Shown here: piece after piece, positions 26,895 to 37,542 of the stretch
Layout of the letters: every line of letters starts with the position of its first letter
Numbering within the stretch: position 1 is the first letter of the stretch
DNA from: Sutcliffiella horikoshii
GTDB taxonomy: Bacteria; Bacillota; Bacilli; Bacillales; Bacillaceae_I
Assembly (NCBI RefSeq): GCF_008180725.1
Contig: NZ_VTEV01000003.1
Span: 63,883-127,882, forward strand
Direction: 5' to 3'
Length of the DNA: 64,000 nt
Notes under the pieces: generated by a model
Told to the model about the DNA's origin: nothing
The model's database searches: none
Seen by the model: only the letters and a program-made list of their open reading frames with translations
Made by a program: the position numbers and the translations under genes

Positions 26895-28181
26895 TTAAGG
26901 AGTTGATTCTCCCTCCCCGTCTCGCAAAGTTGTCACAATTGGATGTGGTTCTTCCTTTGGAGAAGGAATGGGTTCTAATTCTACTTTACGGACAAACGGA
27001 TAGATTAATGCGTGCCCCGCACCAATCACACACAATAGGATCGGAATACTCTTTTGCGTATCAAAAAAGATAACAGCAATCAAAAACAAGATAATAGAAG
27101 TAATTCGCCCAAAATTTAAGAAGATTTCCCTGACAACAATATATTCAATGCGCATCTCTGCTGCTTTCCACCCTCTGCCAATCACATCATAGGTTAAGGA
27201 TACATAAGGAACTAACAACAACGGATAGGCAATTGCGATAGTTACTGCGTACATGAGCAACTTAACGTATGTTAATTCAAAGATAAGAAAGAAAATCGCT
27301 CCATACAATATTAGTCCTCCAAGTAGGATCGCTTTCTTCCTTAACTCTTTCTTAATAAGCCTTGTCGCCAAATAGTAACAGACAAATGCGACAGCTGAAT
27401 TTAACAATCCAAACGTTCCTAGTGCCAATTCGCTGTTCGTTGTAATAAATACCAATACAGAAACTGCAAAAAGGAAAGTACCTTCACGTAATCCTTGGAA
27501 GAAGTGTGCATTTGTTATGTATCCCCAGTTCGCATTATTTTTTCTTTCCTGCAGTATACGTCTTAATTCAAAGCTTCCTTCTGCTCCACGCCTTTTTAAA
27601 AATAGGCTTAAGATTACTGCAGCAAAAAAAAGAATGAGGGAGATTGTGAAGATCACCGTGTAACCTGTAAACTTTTCTAATGTAGAGATAATATATCCAG
27701 CTGCAAAGGGTCCAATCATTCCCCCGACTGAAGTCAATATCCCCAAAAATCCATTAAAAAAGTCTCTGGTTTCCGGCTCTGTAATTTCAAAGGTCAATAC
27801 GTTGAAAGCAAGCCAGTAGAAACCATATCCTATGCCAAGCAGTGCTCCTAAAAGCAATAAATAGGTAGAGGCTTTGTCTCCAATGAACAAAACAAACAAA
27901 TAAAAAAGTGCTAAGAATACGACTCCTAAACGTAGCACAATGACACGATCGATTTTTTTGGCCCATCTACCTGCCAATATAAATGTTAATGGCTGAAAAA
28001 TGACTATCGCCAAATTGTAGAAGCCTAGGTCGCTGAATTCGCCTGATTGCTTCCAGAGGTACACATTTACAAATGTATTGGATAGAGCGATGCTTAGTGA
28101 ATAAAGTCCACCGATGATTAAGAGTAGCATCAGGTCCTTGTTTACTTCGACATCGCCGATCAGTTTTTTTAGTGCTGCCAT
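26895..28181 (-). CDS. yqgE: Major facilitator superfamily transporter YqgE
   Basis: 428 residues, about 11-12 membrane helices, cytosolic tail with Pro/Glu-rich end. The MFS inter-helix motif appears as GRWAKKIDRVIVLRLG (about 73-88). Substrate unknown. ATG follows GGAGCGGGGTAAT. Identity is supported by the place between pbpA and sodA, as in B. subtilis. A palindromic repeat copy lies directly upstream. Confidence 0.82.
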   Translation of the reverse strand: MAALKKLIGDVEVNKDLMLLLIIGGLYSLSIALSNTFVNVYLWKQSGEFSDLGFYNLAIVIFQPLTFILAGRWAKKIDRVIVLRLGVVFLALFYLFVLFIGDKASTYLLLLGALLGIGYGFYWLAFNVLTFEITEPETRDFFNGFLGILTSVGGMIGPFAAGYIISTLEKFTGYTVIFTISLILFFAAVILSLFLKRRGAEGSFELRRILQERKNNANWGYITNAHFFQGLREGTFLFAVSVLVFITTNSELALGTFGLLNSAVAFVCYYLATRLIKKELRKKAILLGGLILYGAIFFLIFELTYVKLLMYAVTIAIAYPLLLVPYVSLTYDVIGRGWKAAEMRIEYIVVREIFLNFGRITSIILFLIAVIFFDTQKSIPILLCVIGAGHALIYPFVRKVELEPIPSPKEEPHPIVTTLRDGEGESTP

Positions 28182-28277
28182 TATTACCCCGCTCCTTTAT
28201 CTACGTTTATTGTGGCTTAAAGGAGTGGGAGTTATGTACTTTGATTTTTGAACATCTTGAAGCAACTGTTTAACTCC

Positions 28278-28410
28278 GCTGTTGATTTCCGCAAATGGCT
28301 TCGCTTTCCTAGGGGCGCTGCTGGAGCCTCCTCGGCTTCGCCTGCGGGGTCTCCACCTAGCGCGCGCTATCTCCCTCAGGAGTCTTCGCCTTTTGCTTCA
28401 ATCAACAGCT
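28278..28410 (-). repeat. Palindromic element, copy A2 (core only)
   Basis: It starts GCTGTTGATTTCCGCAAATG and ends ATCAACAGCT, inverted relative to A1, with the GGCTTCGCCTGCGGGGTCTC centre. The outer GAGGCCACTGA ends are missing and no target duplication is seen. It lies in the upstream region of yqgE. Confidence 0.8.
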
Positions 28411-28427
28411 ATAGGACAACATGCCAA

Positions 28428-28462
28428 ATAAAAACTCCCATCCACTTATGGATGAGAGTTTA
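28428..28462 (-). terminator. Terminator of sodA
   Basis: On the minus strand AAACTCTCATCC-ATAAGT-GGATGGGAGTTT with one G-T pair, followed by TTATTT. Confidence 0.75.
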
Positions 28463-28473
28463 TGGGGTAGAAA

Positions 28474-29082
28474 TTATTTTGCTTCGTTGTAAAGTTTTCC
28501 TACTACATCCCAGTTGATTACGTTGAAGAATGCGTTGATGTAGTCAGGACGGCGGTTTTGGTAGTTTAGGTAGTAAGCGTGCTCCCAAACGTCAAGGCCA
28601 AGAACAGGAGTCTTACCTTCCATTAATGGAGAGTCTTGGTTTGGCGTGCTTGTAATTTCAAGTTCACCATTGTTTACTACTAACCAAGCCCAACCAGAAC
28701 CGAAACGAGTAGCTGCAGCTTTTGCAAACTCATCTTTAAAGTTGTCAAAGCTACCAAATTTGCTAGTTAGAGCGTCAGCCAATTCACCGTTTGGAGAAGT
28801 AGCACCACCTGGAGTTAGGATGTTCCAGAAAAGGCTGTGGTTCGCGTGTCCACCACCGTGGTTGCGAACAGCTGTTTTGATGTTTTCAGGAACTGCATCC
28901 ATGTTGGAAATTAGCTCCTCTACACTTTTACCTTGAAGTTCTGCTTGTCCTTCAAGTGCAGCGTTAATTCCAGTTACGTAAGTATTGTGATGCTTTGTGT
29001 GGTGAATGTTCATTGTTTCTTTGTCGATGTGAGGCTCCAATGCGTCGTATGCATAAGGTAATTGTGGTAGTTCGTATGCCAT
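28474..29082 (-). CDS. sodA: Superoxide dismutase, Mn/Fe type
   Basis: 202 residues, the usual length. Metal ligands are His27 region ([10 protein letters not shown]), His in NHSLFW, and Asp/His in DVWEHAYY. The Gly/Gln pattern ([17 protein letters not shown]) favours the Mn-type. Cytosolic. ATG follows AGGAGGAGATAATT. B. subtilis has sodA at this position. Confidence 0.95.
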   Translation of the reverse strand: MAYELPQLPYAYDALEPHIDKETMNIHHTKHHNTYVTGINAALEGQAELQGKSVEELISNMDAVPENIKTAVRNHGGGHANHSLFWNILTPGGATSPNGELADALTSKFGSFDNFKDEFAKAAATRFGSGWAWLVVNNGELEITSTPNQDSPLMEGKTPVLGLDVWEHAYYLNYQNRRPDYINAFFNVINWDVVGKLYNEAK

Positions 29083-29221
29083 AATTATCTCCTCCTATTT
29101 GTTATGTAATAAAAATCGAACCAAAAAAGCAAGACCCCTTTGATCCGTTAGTTTCAGATTACCAAAACTTGTACAATCTTTCAATTAATCTGCTTGCCTT
29201 GCTTAAAATAATTATCCACTA

Positions 29222-30244
<1,023 letters not shown>

Positions 30245-30259
30245 CTAGTATAACCTTGT

Positions 30260-30739
30260 TTATATGAAAATAAAGAACACAATGATCATTATTCCCTGGA
30301 TGATTCCCTTCACCAATGCACTGCTGAAGAGACCAACGACAGACCCGAACCCGGCTTTCATGGAGGCTTTTAATCCATTTCTATTAAACATCAGTTCACC
30401 AATGACCGCACCCAAAAATGGCCCAAGGATAATACCTGCTATTGGGATCACAAACGGGCCAATCAACAACCCTATGGTACTACCCCATATAGATGCGTTG
30501 CTTCCGCCAAATTTTTTAACACCTAAAAGGTTTGCAAAGTAGTCCGCGACAAATAATAAAATGACAAACAATACGGTGATGGTCCAGAAAATAAAAGTCA
30601 GCTCTTCGAAGGAGAAAAACACACCATAAAGAAGAAATCCACCTACTAAAAAGAGCACACTTGGAATGATAGGATAGACGAGACCAACAAAAGCGATGAC
30701 AAATAATCCAATAATTATTGTCCAATACAAGATTTCCAC
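30260..30739 (-). CDS. yqgC: DUF456 membrane protein YqgC
   Basis: 159 residues, four to five hydrophobic segments rich in Gly (GSTIGLLIGPFVIPIAGIILGPFLGAVIGE), the DUF456 pattern. Function unknown. The start is GTG at 30737-30739 behind AGAGGGTTTTGAA; ATG at 30757 has only an AT-rich terminator tail in front of it. It precedes pfkA by 78 bp and may be cotranscribed with it. Confidence 0.85.
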   Translation of the reverse strand: MEILYWTIIIGLFVIAFVGLVYPIIPSVLFLVGGFLLYGVFFSFEELTFIFWTITVLFVILLFVADYFANLLGVKKFGGSNASIWGSTIGLLIGPFVIPIAGIILGPFLGAVIGELMFNRNGLKASMKAGFGSVVGLFSSALVKGIIQGIMIIVFFIFI

Positions 30740-30764
30740 TTCAAAACCCTCTTTCATATATTTT

Positions 30765-30795
30765 AAAAAAACCAGACCCTTAAGAGTCTGGTTTA
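30765..30795 (-). terminator. Terminator downstream of the Na/Pi cotransporter gene
   Basis: On the minus strand AAACCAGAC-TCTTAAG-GGTCTGGTTT runs into TTTTTTTA. Confidence 0.85.
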
Positions 30796-30813
30796 TTTAT
30801 ACGTTCTTACCTA

Positions 30814-32453
30814 TTATAAAGTTTCGTGATCTTCGCCTAAAACTGCCTCTGCGATATTTACAGCATGGTCCCCTATGCGCTCAAGGTTACTGATAATATC
30901 TACAAACACAATTCCAGCTTGGCCGGAGCATAATCCCTCATTCATACGTAAGATATGTTTCTTACGAAGTGAGCGCTCCATTTTGTCAATTTGATCTTCT
31001 TTCATACGAACATCATTTGCAAGTGTTTTATCATTCGAACGAAGTGCCTCAATAGATTCTTTTACAGTGGAAACTGTTAGTGAGAACATTTCCTCTAAAT
31101 CCTTCTCAGCAGCTTCCGTTAATTCTACCTTGTTTGCAATTTGATAATCCACTAATTCGACGATGTTTTCGAAGTGGTCACCAATTCTCTCGATATCTCT
31201 TACTGTATCCATTAATACAGAATGTTCTTCAGACTCATTATCTGATAAAGAACTTGAAGATAATTTTACAAGATAGTCTGTGATTTTTCTATCAAGGTTA
31301 TTAATCGCTTCTTCCACTTGATATGCTTGTTCGGAGTACTTCGTTACGCCAGTCTTTAAATACTCGTGTGTAGATTCGAGTCCTACAACCGAATATTCAC
31401 CCATACGAAGCACTTCCTCTTTTGCTTGTCCAAGTGCCAATGATGGTGATTGTTCGATAAAAATTGGATCTAAATGCTTTGGTTTGTATTCTACAAAGCT
31501 ATCCTCACCAGGAATGATTTTAGTAACAATTAAAGCCAGTAACCCAATGAATGGTAACTGAATAATCACATTGGCAATGTTAAATGAACCGTGTGCAAAT
31601 GCGATGGTCATTTCTGGATTCAGGTCTAACATCTGTTGGAGAAACTCTACGTACATTTGGAAAGGAATCAACAATATCAAAACAATGGCTGTTCCCAAGA
31701 CATTAAACATTACATGTGATAGAGCAGCACGTCTTGCAGCAACGCTTGCCCCAAGAGCAGCTAAAACTGCTGTAATCGTTGTACCAATATTGTCTCCAAA
31801 AGTACAGGTAATGCAGCACTAAGATCCATAGCACCTTGTCCATAAAGTTCTTGCAGAATCCCTACAGTAGCACTTGAACTCTGAACAATAACGGTAAAGA
31901 CCGTTCCAACTACTACCCCAAGTATTGGGTTATCACTCATGGTTACCGTCAAATCAATGAAAGCCGGCAACTCTCGTAGTGGTTTAAGTCCCCCACCCAT
32001 GATCTTCAAACCATAGAATAATGTACCAAAACCAAAGACTATCTGACCTAAGTATTGGATTTTCTGGTTTTTAAAGAAGAATAATAAGATTGCACCTGCG
32101 GCAATGATCGGCAAGGCATACTCATCAATTTTAATACCAATGATAAATGCTGTAACAGTTGTACCCACGTTTGCACCCATAATGACACCAATCGCTTGGC
32201 GTAAGGTCATGAATCCCGCACTAACCAAACCTACTGTCAGTGCCGTGGTCCCAGAACTTGATTGAATTAAGACCGTTACAAGAATACCCGCAAATACACC
32301 CATTAGCGGATTTGTTGTAAAACGATCTAAAATATCTCTCAGCTTATCACCAGCTGATTTCTGCAGTCCGTCACCCATGTATTTAATCCCGAAAAGGAAA
32401 ATACCCAGACCACCAATAAATTCAAAAATTAACTTCTGAACATCCAAGTCCAA
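30814..32453 (-). pseudogene. Na/Pi cotransporter family protein with PhoU domain, single-base frameshift
   Basis: Two adjacent frames make one protein of about 546 residues. The first half (from TTG 32451-32453 behind AAGGGG, LDLDVQKLIFEFIGGLGIFL) holds the first QSSSGTT transport repeat and most of the second (VQSSSATVG). It then reads ALPVLLETILV and stops near 31761. In the next frame the expected continuation GDNIGTTITAVLAALGASVAARRAALSH is intact, followed by the remaining helices and a C-terminal PhoU-like domain. The break is one missing T in a T run (AAAA at 31798-31801 on the plus strand). It is either a true pseudogene, a sequencing error or slippage. The intact family imports phosphate with sodium. 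Confidence 0.85.
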
Positions 32454-32689
32454 TACATTCAACCCCTTAATCAAAAACAATATAGTATCGACAAAAATCT
32501 ACAAAACCAAATACAATTATTAACCTAATATGATTCTAATGTAAATACCCTTCATAATAAATTTACATTATCTTTACAAACCGTAACTTGAAATTTACAT
32601 TAGTGACTGTTATGCAATTATATATTGTTCACTTACCCAAATTAAGATAACATGAAATGGATATATTACTTTAAAAGGACTGATAGATA

Positions 32690-33475
32690 TTGAATATTTT
32701 CTCTCAATTTGTAAAGAGCTTGTATTCCCCGAAAGCAATGGCCTCCTTTCGCTTTCAAGGAATAGGTAAAACCATCCTGTACGTATTTTTTCTTGTTCTT
32801 ATATCTTCTATTCCCATGTTTATTACTTTTGGAACTAGTGCAGTGAAATTAGTTAATAGTACAGAAGAATTTTTGCAAAACGAAACCCCAGACTTTTATA
32901 TACAGGACGGAGAATTTTTTGCAGATGTAGAAGATCCTTTCATTGTAGATGAAGGAGGTTTCACTATTATCCTGGATCCTGAAAATGAGTTATCGTTAGA
33001 TGAGATTAACTCTTATAGTGATGTTGTAGCCGTCCAGTCAAAGGAGATAATTTTTAAAGGAGCAGGACAGACCGATTTTGTACCATTAAGTGATTTTCAG
33101 GGTACAGAAGTTGCTAAAGAGGACTTACTTCAATTCATGGATTCTGTGGGAAGCGCATTTCCTATCATTATTACAGTTTTAATTGTAGTAGGCTATTTAT
33201 TCTTTGCAGCTACCAAATTCGTTCAAATCTCTATTTTAGGTTTGTTTGGGTTATTACTTAAGAATATGTTAAAAAGGAATAAATTACAGTATCGCCACAC
33301 ATGGGTATTGGCTGCGTATGCGGTCACGCTTCCTACATTAATTTTCACGATTATACAGGCAAGCAGTTTAGTACTACCATTTTCATCTTTAATAAGCTTT
33401 GCTGTGTCTCTATTTATACTCTATCTTATTATTAAGGAAGTTAAAGTTAAAAAGCCGACTACTCCAAACAATTAA
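32690..33475 (+). CDS. yqgB: DUF1189 membrane protein YqgB
   Basis: 261 residues with a helix near residues 25-50, a large extracytoplasmic domain (about 55-155, acidic) and three to four helices at the C-terminus. It fits DUF1189, of unknown function. The start is TTG at 32690-32692, 10 nt after AAAAGGA. It stands between the phosphate cotransporter and yqfZ, as expected for yqgB. Confidence 0.8.
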   Translation: MNIFSQFVKSLYSPKAMASFRFQGIGKTILYVFFLVLISSIPMFITFGTSAVKLVNSTEEFLQNETPDFYIQDGEFFADVEDPFIVDEGGFTIILDPENELSLDEINSYSDVVAVQSKEIIFKGAGQTDFVPLSDFQGTEVAKEDLLQFMDSVGSAFPIIITVLIVVGYLFFAATKFVQISILGLFGLLLKNMLKRNKLQYRHTWVLAAYAVTLPTLIFTIIQASSLVLPFSSLISFAVSLFILYLIIKEVKVKKPTTPNN

Positions 33476-33476
33476 T

Positions 33477-33518
33477 AAAAAACACCGACAAATTTCACAT
33501 AATTTGTCGGTGTTTTTT
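33477..33518 (+). terminator. Terminator of yqgB
   Basis: ACACCGACAAATT-TCACAT-AATTTGTCGGTGT followed by TTTTTT. Confidence 0.9.
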
Positions 33519-33579
33519 TGTTATTTTTTTCTTGGACGAGCATATAGTTAAGTATGCTTGACAGAGGGGGAAGTAAAAA

Positions 33580-33930
33580 ATGATCCGATTATTCGTTGCA
33601 GCTCTAATTCTCGTTACCATCTACAGCATCTATTATGATTTATCATCCGGCACCATCCCCGAGCCCGCCGCACCGGTTGCAGCTCCTGTTCCAGTTACTA
33701 ACCCTGATACAGAATCAGAAAGTTCCACCCTATCCTCACCTACTAACAACCTTTACATAGAAGTTGAAATAAAAGCTGGTGATACCGTACTCACTGTTGC
33801 AGAAAAAATTGCAAACAAACCAATCCCTGTCTCCATCACACAACTAGTGGAAGACTTCCAAAGCCTAAACGATGGCATCACCCCAGAAAAAATCCAAATC
33901 GGCAAAACCTACAAGTTTCCTGTCTACTAA
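33580..33930 (+). CDS. yqfZ: LysM-like small protein YqfZ
   Basis: 116 residues: N-terminal membrane anchor or uncleaved signal (MIRLFVAALILVTIYSIYYD), a Pro/Ala/Ser-rich linker, and a C-terminal LysM-like domain (VEIKAGDTVLTVAEKI ... INDGITPEKIQIGKTYKFP pattern, residues about 65-116). It probably binds cell wall. ATG follows GAGGGGGAAGTAAAAA. Its place before ispG matches B. subtilis yqfZ. Confidence 0.75.
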   Translation: MIRLFVAALILVTIYSIYYDLSSGTIPEPAAPVAAPVPVTNPDTESESSTLSSPTNNLYIEVEIKAGDTVLTVAEKIANKPIPVSITQLVEDFQSLNDGITPEKIQIGKTYKFPVY

Positions 33931-33950
33931 CAGCCAGGAAACTTTTCCTT
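33914..33950 (+). terminator. Terminator of yqfZ
   Basis: AAGTTTCCTG-N12-CAGGAAACTT followed by TTCCTTT. The right arm CCAGGAAACTTTT is repeated at 34313-34325 on the other side of the composite repeat. Confidence 0.7.
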
Positions 33951-33955
33951 TATAT

Positions 33956-34291
33956 CTGTTGAAGTAGAAGGAGCGTAGACGCTTGGAGGAATGGACAGGT
34001 GATACCAATCAAAGAAGCCACTGAAAAACCGACATCTCATGTACTTAATGACTTTTAGCTGTGGATTGGAGCAAATGGCGTAGACTCCTGAGGGAGATAG
34101 CGGTAGCTTGAGACCCCTGAAGCGTTGTGAGGAGGCTCAAGCACCGCCCCTAGGAAAGCGAAGCCATTTGCGGAAATCAACAGCGGTGTAAAATTAACAC
34201 CTTAATCAAAACTTAATGAGTGGCTTCGGCGCAGCCTAGTAGCTCACGGACCGACCACAGGCAAGCGAAGCTCCTAGAACGGAAATCAACG
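33956..34291 (+). mobile_element. Composite palindromic element: type C split by type A copy A3
   Basis: A type C element (CTGTTGAAGTAGAAGGAGCG ... AACGGAAATCAACG) is interrupted by A3 at 34014-34227. A3 has ends GAAGCCACTGAAAAA and, inverted, GAAGCCACTCATTAA. The insertion point is the same part of the host element that is interrupted at 63465. No identical target duplication remains (CAATCAAA against GGCGCAGC). Confidence 0.75.
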
Positions 34292-34465
34292 ATTTGTTCC
34301 AGTCTTCTGACACCAGGAAACTTTTTCACTTGTCAGATGGAGATACGATTGTTAAAATATGTTGGGAGTTAGTGGATAATACTAGCTTTTTCTCTCATTA
34401 CAAGCTACTCTTATGAAAGAAAGATGTTTTGATCTGTAGATCATTCCTAAAGGAGCGATTCACTC

Positions 34466-35572
34466 GTGAATGAAATAATACATCGTACAAAAACCCGCCC
34501 GGTTAAAGTTGGAGACATTACAATTGGGGGCAGTAACGAACTATTTATCCAAAGCATGACAACCACCAAGACACATGACGTAGAAGCAACGGTTGCAGAA
34601 ATTAAACGTTTGGAAGAAGCAGGCTGTCAGGTAGTCCGTGTGGCGTGTCCGGACGAGCGCGCAGCTAATGCCATCGCTGACATAAAAAAACAAATAAACA
34701 TTCCGCTAGTTGTGGATATCCATTTTGATTACAAGCTTGCTCTTAAAGCAATTGAAGGCGGAGCGGATAAAATCCGTATTAACCCAGGTAACATTGGGCG
34801 CCGCGAAAAAGTAGAAGCCGTTGTAAAAGCGTGTAAAGAAAAAGGCATTCCGATTCGTATCGGCGTAAATGCAGGTTCTTTGGAAAAGCGTATCATTGAA
34901 AAATACGGTTACCCTACTGCAGACGGCATGGTGGAAAGTGCACTTCACCACATAAAAATATTAGAAGACTTAGATTTCCATGATATCATTGTTTCCATGA
35001 AAGCTTCTGATGTGAACCTTGCTATTGAAGCATACGAAAAAGCAGCAAAAGCTTTTGACTACCCACTTCATTTAGGTATCACAGAATCAGGTACCCTTTT
35101 TGCTGGTACAGTAAAAAGTGCTGCCGGCCTTGGAGCAATTCTAAGCAAGGGCATCGGGAACACGTTACGTATTTCCTTAAGCGCTGATCCTGTAGAGGAA
35201 GTAAAGGTTGCACGAGAACTATTGAAATCATTTGGCTTATCCTCTAATGCAGCAACACTTATTTCTTGTCCTACATGTGGACGAATTGAAATTGATTTAA
35301 TTAGCATTGCAAATGAAGTAGAGGAATACATCTCTACGATCAAGGCACCAATTAAAGTAGCGGTCCTTGGTTGTGCTGTAAACGGACCTGGTGAAGCACG
35401 CGAAGCTGATATTGGAATCGCAGGCGCACGTAACGAAGGACTACTTTTCCGCAAAGGGGAAATTGTCCGGAAAGTGCCGGAAGCTACCATGGTGGACGAA
35501 TTAAAGAAGGAAATCGATAAAATTGCAGAAGAATACTTTGCAAAACAAGAAGAAGAAAAGGCAAAAGCTTGA
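34466..35572 (+). CDS. ispG: 4-hydroxy-3-methylbut-2-enyl diphosphate synthase
   Basis: 368 residues. The enzyme makes HMBPP from MEcPP in the MEP isoprenoid pathway and uses a [4Fe-4S] cluster. Cluster ligands lie in LISCPTCGR and [11 protein letters not shown]; the N-terminal half is a TIM barrel ([13 protein letters not shown]). The start is GTG at 34466 behind AAAGGAGCG. ispH, the next step, is also in this window (45517). Confidence 0.96.
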   Translation: MNEIIHRTKTRPVKVGDITIGGSNELFIQSMTTTKTHDVEATVAEIKRLEEAGCQVVRVACPDERAANAIADIKKQINIPLVVDIHFDYKLALKAIEGGADKIRINPGNIGRREKVEAVVKACKEKGIPIRIGVNAGSLEKRIIEKYGYPTADGMVESALHHIKILEDLDFHDIIVSMKASDVNLAIEAYEKAAKAFDYPLHLGITESGTLFAGTVKSAAGLGAILSKGIGNTLRISLSADPVEEVKVARELLKSFGLSSNAATLISCPTCGRIEIDLISIANEVEEYISTIKAPIKVAVLGCAVNGPGEAREADIGIAGARNEGLLFRKGEIVRKVPEATMVDELKKEIDKIAEEYFAKQEEEKAKA

Positions 35573-35596
35573 CACCAATTGGTGCCAAGCTTTTTT
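35563..35596 (+). terminator. Terminator of ispG
   Basis: AAAAGCTTG-A-CACC-AATT-GGTG-C-CAAGCTTTTTT, overlapping the ispG stop; it may also serve the convergent gene. Confidence 0.85.
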
Positions 35597-35631
35597 GCTG
35601 CCTTTTAAATGGATGAACCATTTAGGTGGTG

Positions 35632-36042
35632 TTAAAACAATGGTAGTACAAAAATCCCAACAACAATGGAAACGATACCGATTCCGATTGCCCATGCTCC
35701 TAACCCTGTTGCCCCACGCTTGCGGGCAATAAAGCCGACGATAATACCGGCAGCTCCCATAATGATCGGTAGGAAGAACAACGACAAGATTGATAAGGCT
35801 AACCCTAAAATCCCCAGTCCTCGTCCACTCATTCCCATTACGTCACTGCGCTCTTCTTCAAAAATTGCTTCTCGTTCTCTGCTTCTATCTGATTGTACAA
35901 CAGGAGGCACTGCAACCTCAGCTGCATGCTCTTCTAAAAAGTCCTGATGTCCTTTCGCTCTAGAAACATGAGGTTCTTCATAAGCCAAGTCTGAATCAAA
36001 ACGGTCAAGTTTCTCTTCGTTTTTCTCAAATTCACTTGCCAT
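35632..36042 (-). CDS. Small membrane protein (DUF4190-like)
   Basis: 136 residues. The N-terminal 75 residues are charged and acidic; the C-terminus has two hydrophobic helices separated by RKRGATGLGAW, reminiscent of DUF4190-type proteins. The start is ATG at 36042 behind GAGGGATACGA; the longer frame to 36093 has no ribosome binding site. Position between ispG and yqfW suggests the B. subtilis yqfX counterpart, not confirmed. Function unknown. Confidence 0.7.
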   Translation of the reverse strand: MASEFEKNEEKLDRFDSDLAYEEPHVSRAKGHQDFLEEHAAEVAVPPVVQSDRSREREAIFEEERSDVMGMSGRGLGILGLALSILSLFFLPIIMGAAGIIVGFIARKRGATGLGAWAIGIGIVSIVVGIFVLPLF

Positions 36043-36225
36043 TCGTATCCCTCGCTTTCTTAAGAAGTTAGGAGCATTAATTAGTATGAACAACTCAAGG
36101 CAAAATCATGGGTGTCAAACTTTGTTAAGTTTTGTTACTTTCACTTCAGTAAATTGACTAAGAAATAAACAGAAAAAAGGACAAAATATGATAAAATAAG
36201 TGTAGCAATAGGACTGGAGGCAATT

Positions 36226-36807
36226 ATGAGAAAAAGATTCGGGATTGACATTGACGGGACGTTAACCTGCCCTTCGACTTTTGTACCTTTTATCAATCAA
36301 ACACTAAATAAAAATATAACGTTAGATGACATGAAACAATATGATTTAACCCCTCTTATGGGCTTAGATGAAGCAGGGTTTTGGAAATGGATGGACGAGA
36401 TGGAACCAATTATTTATAAAGATGCCCCACTTGCCGCAGGAGCAAAATCAGTTGTACAACGATGGAAAGATGATTTTGATCTCTATTTTATCAGCGCCCG
36501 CAGAAACCATCTTTTTGAAGTCACACAAAACTGGTTTTCAAAGCAAGAAATTGATTACGACCACTTAGAATTAATCGGTACACACAATAAAATTGCTGCA
36601 GTAAAAAAACATAACATAGAACTCTTCTTTGAAGATAAACACGATAATGCCTGTGATATAAGTGAAGAATGTGATATACCTGTCATATTATTTGATACTC
36701 CATACAATAGGGAACCGATTCCTGCAAACGTACACAGAGTCTTCAGTTGGAAAGAAGCAGACAAAAAAGTACAATCGTTACTACAAACAATTAGTGCTTC
36801 ACAATAA
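36226..36807 (+). CDS. yqfW: HAD-family 5' nucleotidase YqfW
   Basis: 193 residues. The HAD motif I is GIDIDGTLTCP (Asp9, Asp11); motif II ISARRN; motif III/IV FFEDKHDNA and DTPYN. It resembles deoxyribonucleotidases (NT5C type) that remove phosphate from nucleotides. ATG follows ACTGGAGGCAATT. Order yqfW before zur matches B. subtilis. Confidence 0.85.
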   Translation: MRKRFGIDIDGTLTCPSTFVPFINQTLNKNITLDDMKQYDLTPLMGLDEAGFWKWMDEMEPIIYKDAPLAAGAKSVVQRWKDDFDLYFISARRNHLFEVTQNWFSKQEIDYDHLELIGTHNKIAAVKKHNIELFFEDKHDNACDISEECDIPVILFDTPYNREPIPANVHRVFSWKEADKKVQSLLQTISASQ

Positions 36808-36811
36808 ATGT

Positions 36812-36849
36812 AAAGGAGAGTGGATAAATTAACATCCACTCTCCTTTTT
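36812..36849. terminator. Bidirectional terminator between yqfW and the small gene
   Basis: AAAGGAGAGTGGAT-N8-ATCCACTCTCCTTT, a 14-bp perfect stem followed by TTATTTT on the plus strand; the minus strand has a shorter T run. Confidence 0.85.
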
Positions 36850-37012
36850 ATTTTGACCTAGACATCGCCATCAGAAGTTTTGTTTCAATTGCCTTTACAA
36901 AGTCTTCAGTGCTAATATCCGTTCTTTTTGATCCCATATCGCGGATCATCATCATAATGTCTACAAGATCCTCTCTTTTTAAAGAGGAAAGCTGTCCACT
37001 CTTCGCTGTCAT
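36848..37012 (-). CDS. Unknown small protein, 54 residues
   Basis: Starts at ATG 37012 behind AAGGGTGTATGAG and reads MTAKSGQLSSLKREDLVDIM ... TDISTEDFVKAIETKLLMAMSRSK. It has no membrane segment, is rich in Met (MMMIRDMG) and looks helical. A shared terminator follows the stop. The good ribosome binding site and amphipathic composition support a gene, but I do not recognise the family. Confidence 0.6.
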   Translation of the reverse strand: MTAKSGQLSSLKREDLVDIMMMIRDMGSKRTDISTEDFVKAIETKLLMAMSRSK

Positions 37013-37055
37013 CTCATACACCCTTACGCATCTTTTAAAACATATTTCGTGTATA

Positions 37056-37095
37056 ACCGCCCATTTTCAGAGGGCACACATGTAAAATGGGTGGT
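37056..37095. repeat. 12-bp inverted repeat downstream of zur
   Basis: ACCGCCCATTTT and AAAATGGGTGGT (one G-T pair) enclose 16 nt between the small gene and the zur stop. It is probably the zur terminator, though the T run is weak. Confidence 0.5.
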
Positions 37096-37131
37096 AATTA
37101 CTATATATGAGATAATCCCAAATTTGTTACT

Positions 37132-37542
37132 TTAGACACATTCCGGGCACTTACCATATATCTCAAATTTATGGCCAGTGATGTCATAACCTTTCAAGTT
37201 ATCATCAAGGTCCTGCATCGGACAAGTTTCAATTTCCTTTGTCTTTCCGCACTGCATGCAGATAAAATGATGATGATGATGTTTTGTGGAGCAGGTAAAT
37301 CGGAAATGTTTTTCGCCAGAAAGCTCTGTACTCTCCAGTATTTCTAATTCCACAAACACAGCAAGGTTACGGTAAATTGTATCAAAGCTTAAACCAGGAT
37401 AATTATCCTTCATGGAGTCCAACACATCTTTTGCAGTTAAATACTTATCTTCTTTGGCAAACAGTTCAAGCATTTCCTGTCTTTTTCCGGTATATTTATA
37501 TCCTTTGTCTTTCATCAAAGTGAGCGCCTGCGTTACATTCAT
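37132..37542 (-). CDS. zur: Zinc uptake regulator Zur (Fur family)
   Basis: 136 residues. The winged helix ([14 protein letters not shown]) is followed by a metal region with a His run ([23 protein letters not shown]) and two CxxC pairs (CMQC and CPEC) forming the structural zinc site. The genomic context decides Zur over Fur/PerR: it overlaps znuB by 4 bp and the operon has a Zur-type operator. It corresponds to B. subtilis yqfV/zur. ATG follows AAGGGGTGTAAAAAA. Confidence 0.92.
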   Translation of the reverse strand: MNVTQALTLMKDKGYKYTGKRQEMLELFAKEDKYLTAKDVLDSMKDNYPGLSFDTIYRNLAVFVELEILESTELSGEKHFRFTCSTKHHHHHFICMQCGKTKEIETCPMQDLDDNLKGYDITGHKFEIYGKCPECV

